In this document: positions 1-11,800 of the stretch, piece by piece
Position numbering within the stretch: the first letter of the stretch is position 1
Layout: each line of letters begins with the position of its first letter
From: Haliclona indistincta
Taxonomy: Eukaryota > Porifera > Demospongiae > Haplosclerida > Chalinidae
DNA length: 64,000 bases
Direction of reading: 5' to 3'
Assembly (NCBI GenBank): GCA_964017065.1
Contig: OZ024784.1
Location: forward strand, 17,341,152 to 17,405,151
Translations under genes and position numbers: made by a program
Notes under the pieces: model-generated
What the model was told of the DNA's origin: nothing
The model's database searches: none
The model's input: the letters and a program-made list of their open reading frames with translations, nothing else

Positions 1-755
1 TTTGCAAACAGGAAAGTGTCCAAAATTGCTTTACTTTAAAGTTACGTTGAACTTCTGAGAAGCTTAAGATCCGTGATCATGAATGCATATTTTTTCAATA
101 AATAATATAGAGCATGTTTCATACAAAATATTAACTTGGTATGATCATAATCAGTTCTTTTTAAACAGATACTATAACAGATATTTAGCAGAAAAAAAAT
201 TACGATGCATGAAAAATGTATAAAGTCGACCGCTGCAGTCAGTCGTGAGTGCACTGACAGTCTTCCTTACCATTTTTTCAGTGATAGCAGTGAAGTCACT
301 ATCAGCAATAGCTAAGTATAAGAGATTTTGAGAGTTAGCAATTTTAGTGCAAAACCACCATGCGTTCCAAATATTTAGTTTTGACACATCATAGCTGTAC
401 AAACTGTCAAGTAGTGTTGGTAATGTCAAAAAAAGTGACTCCTCAGTCAATAGCTTGGAAGCCAGCAATGACAAACTAGACAGAACTAATGAACTTCACA
501 CTTCAGAGTATTTTGAGTGTCAGAGTACGTGATGAATATCAGAATCAGTCACAGGCACATTGATTAATCTTCAGTGATGTCATTGTGAAATGTACAGGTT
601 GCGGCCTCGAGTTGTGTCCCGGGACGAGCCCACAGTAGTTACTCAAGCTGAAATGATTTAGCTAAAAAAAACATGATTATAGAACAAACACCAGATCCAT
701 ATTATGTCAACAGCTCCAGCTGCTGCTGTACTGTACTACATGGGTTAACCGAGAC
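1..755. other. Intergenic region upstream of CUB-like copy 1
   Basis: No gene is supported here. The stretch 250-470 is also present at about 2050-2225 in front of copy 2 with small indels, so it belongs to the duplicated upstream unit. Its minus strand has an open frame of about 100 codons containing the run NIWNAWWFCTKIANSQN. The second copy does not keep it open throughout, so I treat it as a decayed exon or chance frame. Confidence 0.5.
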
Positions 756-762
756 TATAAAA
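756..762 (+). promoter_or_regulatory. TATA box of CUB-like copy 1
   Basis: TATAAAA lies 105 bp before the ATG at 861. The same box sits at nearly the same distance before copies 2 and 3, so it is conserved through the duplications. Confidence 0.65.
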
Positions 763-860
763 TAGCTCATCACACTCAGTTGATCAGAAGTTAGAAAGAA
801 AGAACAAATTGAGATAGAATAGTAACAGATATAGCTATAGTTTGAGTTTAGAAATAAATT

Positions 861-1700
861 ATGAATGCAATTGTAGCTACCCTTGCTATAGCAGCTCTCT
901 TGCTGATAACTGAGTCAGCTCCACTTGCCAATCGAAATACTCGCAGTCTAGGATTCAACAAGTTCACTTGTCTCCTCAAACATGGACCTACATACTCTAA
1001 AAGGGATTGGAAATCCTGCCAGAAAATTCCCAACCATATGCTACCACCACAGACACCGACATATCGTGAACTAGACATTGAAGAACAACTAGCACAGGGA
1101 AACTCACCACATCTGCAGGCTCCAGAAAAGTAAGATCATGAACAATGATAACTCCACTGTACCATTAAGCTAATATTTTTTGCAGTGGTTATCAGTGTTT
1201 CCAGCTGGATAGATACACTCCTAGTGTTGATAATACAAGATGTCCTGCCTTCTGCAAGAGACGAGATCCAATCACTAAATTTTGCAATAGCCCTTTCCAG
1301 AGTGGCACATCTGCTAGTGGAAGCTTTGTCATTGCTGAGTCTCCTGATTACAATTGTTCTCCAGCTTACATGAAGAATGTAATATGTATCTACAATGTCA
1401 GCATGCCCTGCAGTACTAGTCATGTACAAGTGACATAATTATTCTAATATCAACATCACTGACAATGACTTTGTTCAAGTGATTGATCCTACCAGAGGTC
1501 AAGCCCATCAACCAGTATCTGGATCAAGCTGGCCCAATACTCAACTGAGTATTCCCAGCTCACAGTTCCTACTGGTGTTCTGGAGTGACAAGGACAGCAC
1601 TCAGAGTAAAGGATTCAAACTAGTCATGAGCTGTCCCACTATTGACAATAATAGTATTGGATCTGGTGATCAACTAAATCTTGTGCCTTCTCAAGAATAG
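861..1700 (+). pseudogene. Secreted CUB-like protein, copy 1 (disrupted)
   Basis: Exon 1 is 861-1129 and exon 2 starts at 1186, joined by a 56-nt phase-2 GT..AG intron. Exon 1 encodes a signal peptide (MNAIVATLAIAALLLITES) and a Cys-containing linker. Exon 2 encodes a Cys-rich stretch and then the region that is CUB-like in copy 3. Compared with copies 2 and 3, a 4-bp AATT insertion near 1436 turns the frame after HVQVT into an immediate stop (1436-1438). The rest of the CUB-like module is still open in another frame up to 1700. Either the protein is truncated before the module or this is a recent pseudogene. Every other part of the frame is intact, so the break must be young. Confidence 0.75.
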
Positions 1701-2414
1701 ATCAACCAATAATTATCATAAACATTGAGTGACAATAGGTTTTTAATTATACTATTTTATTTAATTACATTGAGAAGTTTCAATATACAATGAAGAAAAA
1801 ACAAGTTTATTAAACAGTGTCAAACTATTCATAAGCTATAATTATTTGTAAACAGGAAAGTGTCCAAAATTGCATTATTTTAAAGTTACGTTGAACTTCT
1901 GAGAAGCATCATATCAGTGATCATGAATATTTTTGAATAATTAGATTACCCTTATGGAGCATGTTTCATACAAAATATTAACTTGGTATGATCATCATCA
2001 GTTCTGTTAAAACAGATACTGTAACAGATATTTAGCAGAAATAAATGTTCTAATGATAGCAATGAAGTCACTATCAGCAATAGCTAGCTAGGTATAAGAG
2101 ATTTTAAGAGTTAGCAATTTTAGTGCAAAACCACCATGCGTTCCAAATATTTAGTATGGACACATCATAGCTGTACAAACTATCAAGTAGTGATGGTAAT
2201 ATCAGAAAATGTGACTCCACAGTCTTGATTAATCTTCAGTGATGTCATTGTAAAATGTACAGGTTGCACCGCTGTGTCCCGGGATGAGCCCACAGTAGTT
2301 ACCCAAGCTGAAATGATTTAGCTAAAAAAACATGATTATAGAACAAACACCAGATCCATATTATGTCAACAGCTCCAGCTGCTGCTGTACTGTACTACAT
2401 GGGTTAGCCGAGAC

Positions 2415-2421
2415 TATAAAA
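2415..2421 (+). promoter_or_regulatory. TATA box of CUB-like copy 2
   Basis: TATAAAA lies 105 bp before the ATG at 2520, in sequence nearly identical to that of copy 1. Confidence 0.6.
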
Positions 2422-2519
2422 TAGCTCATCACACTCAGTTGATCAGAAGTTAGAAAGAAAGAACAAATTGAGATAGAATAGTAACAGATATAGCTATAGT
2501 TTGAGTTTAGAAATAAATT

Positions 2520-3359
2520 ATGAATCCAATTGTAGCTACCCTTGCTATAGCAGCTCTCTTGCTGATAACTGAGTCTGCTCCACTTGCCAATCGAAATACT
2601 CGCAGTCTAGCATTTCTCAGCAAGTTCACTTGTCTCCCAAAACAAGGACCTACATAATTATGCTAAGAGACATTGGAAATCCTGCCAGAAAATTCCCAAC
2701 CATATGCTACCACCTCAGACACCGACATATCGAGAACTAGACATTGAAGAACAACTAGCACAGGGAAACTCACCACATCTGCAGGCTCCAGAAAAGTATG
2801 TCTTCTTTTTACTTGACTAAACTGTACTATTCATATCTGTATCAACTATAGTGGCTATCAGTGTTTCCAGCTGGACAGATATACACCTAACTTCAATTCA
2901 AGATGTCCTGCTTTTTGCAAGAGAAGAGATCCTCTCAAGAGATTTTGCAATAGCCCTTTCCAGAGAGGCACATCTGCTAGTGGAAGCTTTGTCATTGCTG
3001 AGTCTCCTGATTACAATTGTTCTCCAGCTTACATGAAGAATGTAATATGTATCTACAATGTCAGCATGCCCTGCAGTACTAGTCATGTACAAGTGACATA
3101 TTCTAATATCAACATCACTGACAATGACTTTGTTCAAGTGATTGATCCTACCAGAGGTCAAGCCCATCAACCAGTATCTGGATCAAGCTGGCCCAATACT
3201 CAACTGAGTATTCCCAGCTCACAGTTCCTACTGGTGTTCTGGAGTGACAAGGACAGCACTCAGAGTAAAGGATTCAAACTAGTCATGAGCTGTCCCACTA
3301 ATGACAATAATAGTAATGGATCTGGTGATCAACCAAATCTGGTGCCTTCTCAAAAATAG
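2520..3359 (+). pseudogene. Secreted CUB-like protein, copy 2 (disrupted)
   Basis: Start codon at 2520; exon 2 begins at 2852 after an AG acceptor and is open to the stop at 3357-3359. The signal peptide is intact (MNPIVATLAIAALLLITES). In exon 1, where copy 3 reads GPTYAKRHW, copy 2 carries a 4-bp AATT insertion at about 2656-2659 that makes an in-frame TAA directly after GPT. The remainder of exon 1 and all of exon 2, including the CUB-like module, are undamaged. As with copy 1 this looks like a very recent inactivation, or an allele or assembly variant. The lesion is at a different place but of the same kind. Confidence 0.75.
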
Positions 3360-4305
3360 ATCAACCAACAAACATTGAGTGACAATAGGTTTTAAATTGA
3401 TTTTACTACTAGTTGGTAATATGTAAATTTACATCATAAACATTTTTTCATTATAATACCATTTGAGCAGTAGCAATGAATGAAAAATGTAGTTTAAAAT
3501 AGTTAAACGAAGTATGTAGAGGGGGCGGCACCGCATATACAGTGTCCAATGAAACACATGTATAAGGGCGGGCTCAAGCGCATGCACAGAGCTACATAGC
3601 AACACTGAGTGAGATGCTAAGTTGCTCAGTTCGTCGTTAACCAGCTTGGTATTGCCATATGCAGCTCCTTAGTTTGCCCCTCCCTCCCATACTCCCAGTT
3701 AAGAAGTATTATTATTTTCCATTACTATAATACTATAGGGTAATGTTGATCTCATCTGGGCCAGCATATTCCCGCCCTTATATAAATATGCATGGGCAGG
3801 CTCAGAATATCACACCCCCAAGGGTTAGTACCTGTTGTTGCATCTCTCTGGATGATGTTCGATAGTCTCATGAGTGGTGAGATCACCGCATATACTAACC
3901 GTGCCCAGGAGGTGTTCTGCCAAAACTGAGGTAATGTTGTTGTAATGGTATGCATGACGTTGCATTGGTATGCATGACGTTGCATTGGTAAAGGTAACCA
4001 CGTGCATAGTGTAACAGGTGCTGTTATGTTGCGGATATCTGTCATTCGGTTAATTGTTGTACTGAGCATTAAACAGTGTCAAACTAAACAAACAGGAAAG
4101 AGTGCAATATTATTACTTTAAAGGGAGAGTTGCTGTTCATAAGATCTATGATCATGCATATGTATTTTCAGTACTAAATATACCCTTAAAAGAGCATGTG
4201 CTGTACAAGAATACTAAATATAGTACTAAATACTACTAAATTGGTGGTATACTAAATTGGTGGTATATAGATTATAAAAATTGTAGCGGAATAAAATTCT
4301 GACAT

Positions 4306-4365
4306 ACATGTAAACAGGAGCGTATGCGTACATGTAAACAGGAGCGTATCCCCTTTTACGCTCCT
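4306..4365. repeat. Direct repeat with hairpin
   Basis: ACATGTAAACAGGAGCGTAT occurs twice (4306-4325 and 4330-4349). The second copy's AGGAGCGTA (4340-4348) is followed by its inverse TACGCTCCT (4357-4365), giving a 9-bp stem with an 8-nt loop. Function unknown; it may be a remnant of a small foldback element. Confidence 0.6.
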
Positions 4366-4426
4366 GATGTAAATCATGATCAATATAAATTACAGTTGTC
4401 AGCTATTATTACATTTAATGCTCACA

Positions 4427-4594
4427 CAGTAAAACCTGGCTAATCCGGTCACCCTTGCATAGGGCCAGTAAAATTGGCCTGATTAAGCAGGTAGCTGCAT
4501 TATGGAGGGTAAAACTCATTGCAGTTGGGACTCTAGCATGTGGCCGTATTAAGAGACAGCATTACAAAGGCAACCATTAGCCAAGGTTTCACTG
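4427..4594. mobile_element. MITE, pogo/Tigger-like termini
   Basis: A 168-bp non-coding element with inverted ends: left CAGTAAAACCTGGCTAAT, right the reverse complement of CAGTGAAACCTTGGCTAA. CAGT(G)AAACCT termini are typical of small pogo/Tigger-class Tc1-mariner derivatives (established knowledge). The expected TA target duplication is visible only on the right side; the left flank reads CA, so one side has probably mutated. Confidence 0.7.
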
Positions 4595-4846
4595 TAGAAA
4601 TTAAATTCCATTTACTATTGTTGTTGATCTCCATAATCATTAATTTTGTACATTTATTGGAGTTTTTTTTTGCAAACCAAGATAATAATGATGTTTTTGT
4701 TGTGATGTAATTCTAATTGTGTATTTCCCCACATTGGATGCTATCAAAACACAATTCAGTTAAGCAAGCATGGAATGAAGATTACAAGAACAAGCTCAGA
4801 ACTGTGTCAACAATTCTGCGTGGGCTGGCTGGTTCTGCTCATTGGG

Positions 4847-4853
4847 TATAAAA
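4847..4853 (+). promoter_or_regulatory. TATA box of CUB-like copy 3
   Basis: TATAAAA lies 100 bp before the ATG at 4947. The sequence around it differs from copies 1 and 2, yet the box and its spacing are kept. Confidence 0.6.
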
Positions 4854-4946
4854 GAAACAGGTCAATGCGGCTCAACATTAGGAGAAGTTAGAGATAAGAA
4901 CAAAGTGAATTAGCATAAAATTATAGATAAATAGCTAAACTGAATA

Positions 4947-5786
4947 ATGAATGCAATTGTAGCTACCCTTGCTATTGCAGCTATCCTGCTGATAACTGAG
5001 TCACTGAGTGCTCCACTTGCCAATCGAAATACTCGCAGTCTAGCATTTCTCAGCAAGTTCACTTGTCTCCCAAAACAAGGACCTACATATGCCAAGAGAC
5101 ATTGGAAATCCTGCCAGAAAATTCCCAACCATATGCTACCACCACAGACACCGACATATCGTGAACTAGACATTGAAGAACAACTAGCACAGGGAAACTC
5201 ACCACATCTGCAGGCTCCAGAAAAGTACGTCTACTTTTTAGTTGACTAAATAAACTGTACTATTCATATCTGTATCAACTATAGTGGCTATCAGTGTTTC
5301 CAGCTGGACAGATATACTCCTAACTTCAATTCAAGATGTCCTGCTTTTTGCAAGAGAAGAGATCCTCTCAAGAGATTTTGCAATAGCCCTTTCCAGAGAG
5401 GCACGTCTGCTAGTGGAAGCTTTGTCATTGCTGAGTCTCCTGATTACAATTGTTCTCCAGCTTACATGAAGAATGTAATATGTATCTACAATGTCAGCAT
5501 GCCCTGCAGTACTAGTCATGTACAAGTGACATATTCTAATATCAACATCACTGACAATGACTTTGTTCAAGTGATTGATCCTACCAGAGGTCAAGCTCAT
5601 CAACCAGTATCTGGATCAAGTTGGCCCAATACTCAACTGAGTATTCCCAGCTCACAGTTCCTACTGGTGTTCTGGAGTGACAAGGACAGCACTCAGAGTA
5701 AAGGATTCAAACTAGTCATGAGCTGTCCCACTATAGACAATAATAGTAATGGATCTGGCGATCAACCAAATATTTTGCCTTCTTAA
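4947..5786 (+). CDS. Secreted CUB-like domain protein, copy 3 (intact)
   Basis: Two exons, 4947-5224 and 5285-5786, joined by a 60-nt phase-2 intron, give 259 residues. Residues 1-22 are a signal peptide ending near LSA. A positively charged linker containing NTRSLAF and FTCLPKQG follows, then a Cys-rich segment at about residues 95-150 (RCPAFCKRR, RFCNSPF, YNCSP, VICIYNV). The C-terminal ~90 residues resemble the second half of a CUB domain: MPCSTSHVQVTYSNINI, NDFVQVID, then SSQFLLVFWSDKDSTQSKGF and a final Cys. It should be secreted. Because copies 1 and 2 are broken, this is the only full-length member here. The CUB call rests on pattern recognition; the Cys-rich part is not recognised. 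Confidence 0.8.
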
Positions 5787-5873
5787 TCATTATAGTAAAA
5801 CAATTAGTAACGGAATGTTTTATTATTCTGGTAATGTATAGCAAGTTTATTCATGATATTGTACAGTTTACGT

Positions 5874-8800
5874 TCACAAAGTATAATGTGAGGGGGACAC
5901 AAGACAGTACAATTGAATTATTTCCACTGTGGCAGGTCCAGCTGAAACACACAAATGAATGGATACTAATACCTGAAGTATTACTGTACTTACGCAGCGT
6001 GAATAAACTGGTATCACCAGCACCAGCTCTGGCACTCTGAATTGCTTTCTTGATCGCAAAGAGTGCTGAGCAGCTCATGCACAATGGAGGCTCTCCAACA
6101 GCTGATAACATAACACGACAGTGAAGGAATGTATACTGTACATTACAACCTTTAGAGCGGAGGACACCGAGTGGATTAGGAGCATTCTTCAGTAGTGAAA
6201 CTCGAAAGTCAATAGGAATATCCTTAGATGAAGGAGGCTTATACTCCTATATGTGACCGGATCTGGGAAAATGAACCTTAAGGGGATCTGTCGTAAATGG
6301 GAATAACGCAAAATATTTAGCACTTTGAATTTCGTCAGCATCAATGTTGATGCAGAAATGATAAGTACTATCCTTGTTCTTTTGAACACAAAAGTGGTTT
6401 TTGACCCAAAAAGTCAAATTACCATGAATATCATGCGTTACTTTCATCTACTAGAGGTCCCCTTAAGGTTCATTTTCCCAGATCCGGTCACATATAAGAA
6501 ACAGGAGTGACCTATACCTTGTGCATCTATCTATACACAGACCGCCTGTACTAACCCATGTGTTGTGAGTCAACAGAGCTCCAGTATCAGCATCATACTT
6601 GAGCTTCTCTGTCAGCCAGTAACCCAAACCCATGACAAAGGCACCTTCTGCCTGACCAATATCAATTTCAGGATTGATGCTACATTAGACTACACATACT
6701 ATCCTGTGTGATGTTTGGTGTTACCTCTCTCCACAATCATAGAGCATGTCCACTCTCAGTATTTCTGTTGATCCGGTCAACACGTCTATTTCAACCTCGG
6801 CACAAGTCACACCATAGCTATTGTACGCCATTGTATAGTCAGTATGCTCACAAACACTAGAGAAAAGAAGCTGACATGAATTATACTGCAACTCAAAAAA
6901 ATGGATTTCCCATTTTGTTACTCACAAGTATTTCTCAGACAGATCAACTCCCTGGGTATAGCACTTCATCACAACCTCCTGCCATGTGGGAGTACCGTTC
7001 ATTTTCTGCTTGACAGCATCAATCCGTGCCTTCAGTGCAGTACATGCCATCAGAGCACCCTGCATGTACATGTAGAACAATGACAAATTTTGTGTAAATG
7101 AGTCAAGAAATCCAGACCAGACATTCCAATTTAGCAGTAGAAATTACTCACTAACCTTGCAGTTCAACTCACTAGTGATGCTGCCCGATGTCTGAGAGCT
7201 ATTAGGACCAATCACAACATTTGTTGGTTTTACTTTCACAAGATTCAACGGCACGCCAAGAGTCTTAGCAACAACTTGGCTAACCTGAGTAATGGTCGTC
7301 ACAACTAGTAGGACAGTTACCGAGTCAGTGTACCTTGGTGTTTATTCCCTGTCCAATCTCCACTCCACTATGAACCACAGCTACAGATCCATCACTAGCA
7401 TACACACTGACAAGAACTGAGAATGGAAAGGAGCTCCACTCAATACCAAACTTCAGAGGGACCATGGACAGCCCTCTCTTCCTCCATCGATTATTCTACC
7501 AGGATACTTCCTTCAGCACATCTATAATAGATCTGAACTTACTTTATTAAACTGCTCTATAGTGCTCTTCCTGTTGTTAACATCAGCTGACAAAGTCAAG
7601 TCTGAATCAGCAATCAAGCAATGTTAGTCCACACACACACACCATCCTACCATCCCATAGTGTCTGTATGTTACAATACTTCAGCGGCATTCCACCTTTC
7701 TTTGGATCTTCCTGTTAAAGAATTAAAACACAGCTTCAAATGCATTCGTACTCACAGTAGGAGACACATCTCCTTGTTGGTATAGATTAGCTCTTTTCAC
7801 TTGTTCTACATCTAGTCCGAGAGACTCAGCCACTCGAGTCATAATGGACTCCATGATAAAGATGGCGGGTGCAGAACCTGTAAGAATAATAAGTCGAGTG
7901 TGCTGCAGTGAGGTGGATTATAGCCAGACCCGGAGATCTGCAGTATGTATTAGGAGAATTGTGTGTCTTGCAAGACTTGGGAGTCACTGTCCAGTTAGCA
8001 CACTTATAAACTGTTTGTATTGGAACAAACATTAGGTCAGATTCGGTGAAAAATTTACCATTATCGATAAGTAGCATCGCAGGATCTGTCATGGAATTAT
8101 CATTATCAATATACCCAGGATCATTGTACAAGTTGATCTCCAATCCATTGAGAATACCAGACATAGTACATCCGACCTACATACACCAACATTCCAAGCA
8201 CACTATCATGTACTACTGGTAGTACCGCACCTTGTATGTGGCGTAAAATGGATACCTCTTACCGACCGTCTTCATGTTAGTGTCTATATCCATGTGCATC
8301 CTCACTGGTCTATACCACTGTATAATGAGCTGGTGTTATGATCAGTAACACACCTTCTGGTACAGTAACAGCCCAGAGCACAAGCAGCTGCTATCTGCTG
8401 GGAGCGAGTGAGCTTTGCGCCATACCCTCCACCAACTCTTTTGACACTGACATTAATACTAGTGCGGCACAAACAGAGAGTGAATGATACAACCAAACAC
8501 TGCTATACCAGTTTGATGAGACACCGAGCAAGGTAGCTACAGCAATCTGAGTGAGCTGAGGCCATTGAGTGGAGCTGTATACAGTGTAACCATCATCAAC
8601 AGGAACACATAGTGATGTCTGTAGGGACATGTGTTGGAGATGTGTTGGTACATCAGTATCTCTCACTTGAGTCTCCATTGTGAAGTGATACTGTGACTCA
8701 CAACTAACATCATCATTAACGACATGGTCAGCTTTGCTAATGGCATCTATACCATAATTATAACTAAGTTATAGGATCATTGGTAGAGAGATCACTGACC

Positions 8801-11800
8801 TTCAGCATTACCAGCTTTCATCACATTACTGGCATCTGGTGAGTCAAAGAACGAATTGATAGTAATGGCATCAGAAATAGTCAGGATGGGTTTTCCCAGA
8901 GACTGGTAGCTGACTATGACAGCTTGTGCTATCCGATTAGCATTTTGCTGAGTGTCTGCTAGTACTAATGCCACAGCTTGTCCAGCATACTGTGATACAT
9001 CTTGTACCAGCACCTGTCGTGTAAATATTTAACATGCATCTTACACTGTCCATACATGTACCTCTTCAGGTTTTAAACCATTCCAGTTAGTGAAATTGTT
9101 CTTTCCAGCTGAAGGAATATCTTCAGCTGTTAAAATCTTCACAGCACCTGGCATAGCCTGAAAAGTTCAATCAAAAAACGATATACAGCAGAATTAATGC
9201 TTTCAAACTACCATTGCAGCATCTGTGTCAATTCCTGTAATCTTGGCATTAGCCTACAATACAAACATAGTGAGTGATGAGTGAATTGCATGTTTCTTAC
9301 CACTGAAGTGAGGACAAAAGCTGCAGATAGTTCAGCAGGTAAGGGAGGTAGATCAGTGGTATACTCTGCTTCACCTGATGCCTAATGTACACATACATAC
9401 ACAAATACACATAGAATTGACACACCCACCTGTTGCAATGCAGTGATCTTGGTAGTGGGTTGAGTAATAGGGTACTCACTAGGTGAGGTACCGTACGACT
9501 GATAGCCAGTCGACACAGGTCTGATGTACCTAACAGCTGCTGACTGGACTTGTGAGCTGACATTCTTACCAAGAGCTGACAGATAGAACTACACCAAAGT
9601 CACCCATTGCATGCATCATACACAACTATCACCTTATAGAAGAGGTTTAAGGCAAGGTTCGTTCTATACTGAGTGCTATCACAAGCTGGGAACACTGAAG
9701 GATTGATTTCATTAGATAATGCTTCAACAGCTCCTCGAAGAGTAGCTGGGTCATGAAGAAACTTTTTAGTTAGAAATGATTCCGTGTTCTTGGCTGATAT
9801 CTGCACAAGTTTGATGAGTTACGATAAAGTTTATAGTGCTTACAACATGTGCATCAATGCCTCCATATGCAAACATTGGTATAGACAACACTTGTAGTGT
9901 CACAGGATCAACTTCCATACAGAATGCAGCATTGACGATAGCATGAGCATTCTGGAGACAAGATAATGAAAGGACTCTTGATGTCTACTATAGCCTTACC
10001 TGAGCACGAGGCATTATCTTATAGCTACGGAACACAGTCTGTTTGGACGCAAATGGTATCTGCATTGAAACTATCACCTAGACGAAAAATGCCTCAAGAT
10101 CTTGAATTAACAACAAAGCACCAACTCACTGAATTGGTCATGTCTAATTGCAAAAAATCAGGTATTGGATATTCACCAACAAAGATAGAATCATCACCTA
10201 TAGAGAGTCACGAGTTTGTTGATTTACATTTCTTCAGGAGCATTACTTGGTATTCCAAGTATGGTCCTGCCAACACAAGCAAGTGTTCTGCACAATTCGT
10301 TCTCTGAATTACAACCAGTGGGAGACTTTGCTGTGGAGGGGTGGATGAATCTAACTACACTATCATAGAGCACGTACTCCATGTGTGCACAGTAACAGTG
10401 GCGCCGACTGCAGTCATTATAGTTGACACGTCTGAAGGAAAGTTAGCATTATTGTGAGTCAGCATCAAGTTACCAGCCCAGGACGCTACCTGTATTACAC
10501 CATAATATTAGACATGCATGCACATAATTATTGTTACTTACATTTCTGACCGGTGTGCTGGCTATCTGTGGAACACACAATGAAACATCACACTAGTTGA
10601 ACTGTCAGATCACAGCCAACCTTGCATAGGTGAAACGCCAACTGTTCAAAAGTGTTAGGAGAATGGTCCTTGTAGGTCTCAAGCAAATCAATAAGATTAG
10701 CTATTGTGATTGTGGACCCAATCTTAAGATAGCTGTCATGAACCTATAACAAGCAAAGGTTGCTCATGTGTGGTAGCGCAATGCATATTCGATACCTCGA
10801 CTGAGCTTAATGAGGCAACTCCTTTCAAATCGACAAATGCATCAATCTTCTCTGGATTCTTGAAGACTCCTATCATTTTGAAAACAAAAAATAACAACAA
10901 CAGAATCTCACAATATGAAGACAAAATCATAACCTTTTCCAGTATCACCAGCGATCAGCTTGACATTCATGTCAGAATGAGTCTGAAAAATTTCAAACAC
11001 TTCTGATAGATCGCTAGGCCTGTACCACAAGATTCCTCCGTTGTAGTTCACACATTGTCGACAAGTAAAACAACACTTGTTTGGCACTGAAAGTTCCTAG
11101 GAAGCAGTAGGATTTAAAATGATCAACCACACAGATTTGAATTTTAGTGAGCTTACTTCTAAGTCAGGAATTACAGCACTCTTCTCTACCAATGAGGGGT
11201 CAGTTGCAAATGTTTTCATTGCATCCAAGATTGGTCTGTAACCTGATAATAAAACAATAAAAAATAATATTTTTTCTTGTACATTGGAAAGTGAGCTTTC
11301 TACCTGTGCACCGACAAATATTTCCATCAAACAGATCTTCAACTTGTTGCTTAGTGGGCTTTGGAGTAGTCTGCAGTAGACTACAAACAAGGTGTGTCTG
11401 TATGAAACTTCCTTCTTTCCTTACCTGTACATTGACATAACCATTCCTGGAGTGCAGTATCCACATTGAGAGCCATTGTACTGCACTAGCTTCGATTGAA
11501 TTGAATTATAACCAACCTTAGAACTACACCATTACAACACAAAAAACATTGAAAACCATCATCATACCAACTCACTTTCCAAGACCTTCCACAGTTGTAA
11601 TTTTCCAGCCTTCCACTGAAAGCAAAGGACAGAGACACTGCAATAAAACAGCATATTAACAGGCGTGTTGTCGACCTTGCTAACCGAGTTTACAGCAATA
11701 TTAATCTCCTTCTTGTTGACTGGGTCTGGACGAGCAACTGTCACGACACAGACACCACATCCTCCTTCACCACACATGATCTTGGTGCCTCCAAGCTGTG

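Larger units (their letters stand above)
3360..4846. other. Intergenic region between CUB-like copies 2 and 3
   Basis: No coding gene is supported. The stretch holds a 19-bp direct repeat of GGTATGCATGACGTTGCATT type at 3949-3990, short inverted copies of a TATAAGGGCGGG block (about 3562 and 3772), the remnant of the array's upstream block at about 4078-4160, a short repeat/hairpin at 4306-4365, and a MITE at 4427-4594. Minus-strand open frames at 3752-4069 look non-coding. Confidence 0.6.
1..5790. repeat. Tandem duplication array of CUB-like gene (three units)
   Basis: Two near-identical units of about 1.85 kb follow one another. The block at 1-62 recurs at about 1847-1910, and the upstream regions, TATA boxes, both exons and the 3' ends match along their length. 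A more diverged third unit starts near 4078, where a shortened form of the same block is seen, and carries the intact gene at 4947-5786. Units 1 and 2 are closer to each other in the promoter, while the exons of units 2 and 3 share features absent from unit 1. This suggests two duplication steps or gene conversion. All comparisons are by eye. Confidence 0.85.

Noticed and set aside
172..474. Minus-strand 100-codon open frame before CUB-like copy 1
   Set aside because: The duplicate at about 2050-2225 has indels that break it, there is no splice context, and no family is recognised.
3752..4069. Minus-strand 105-codon open frame
   Set aside because: It is built from short direct repeats (GGTATGCATGACGTTGCAT) and low-complexity His/Thr codons, with no homologue recognised.
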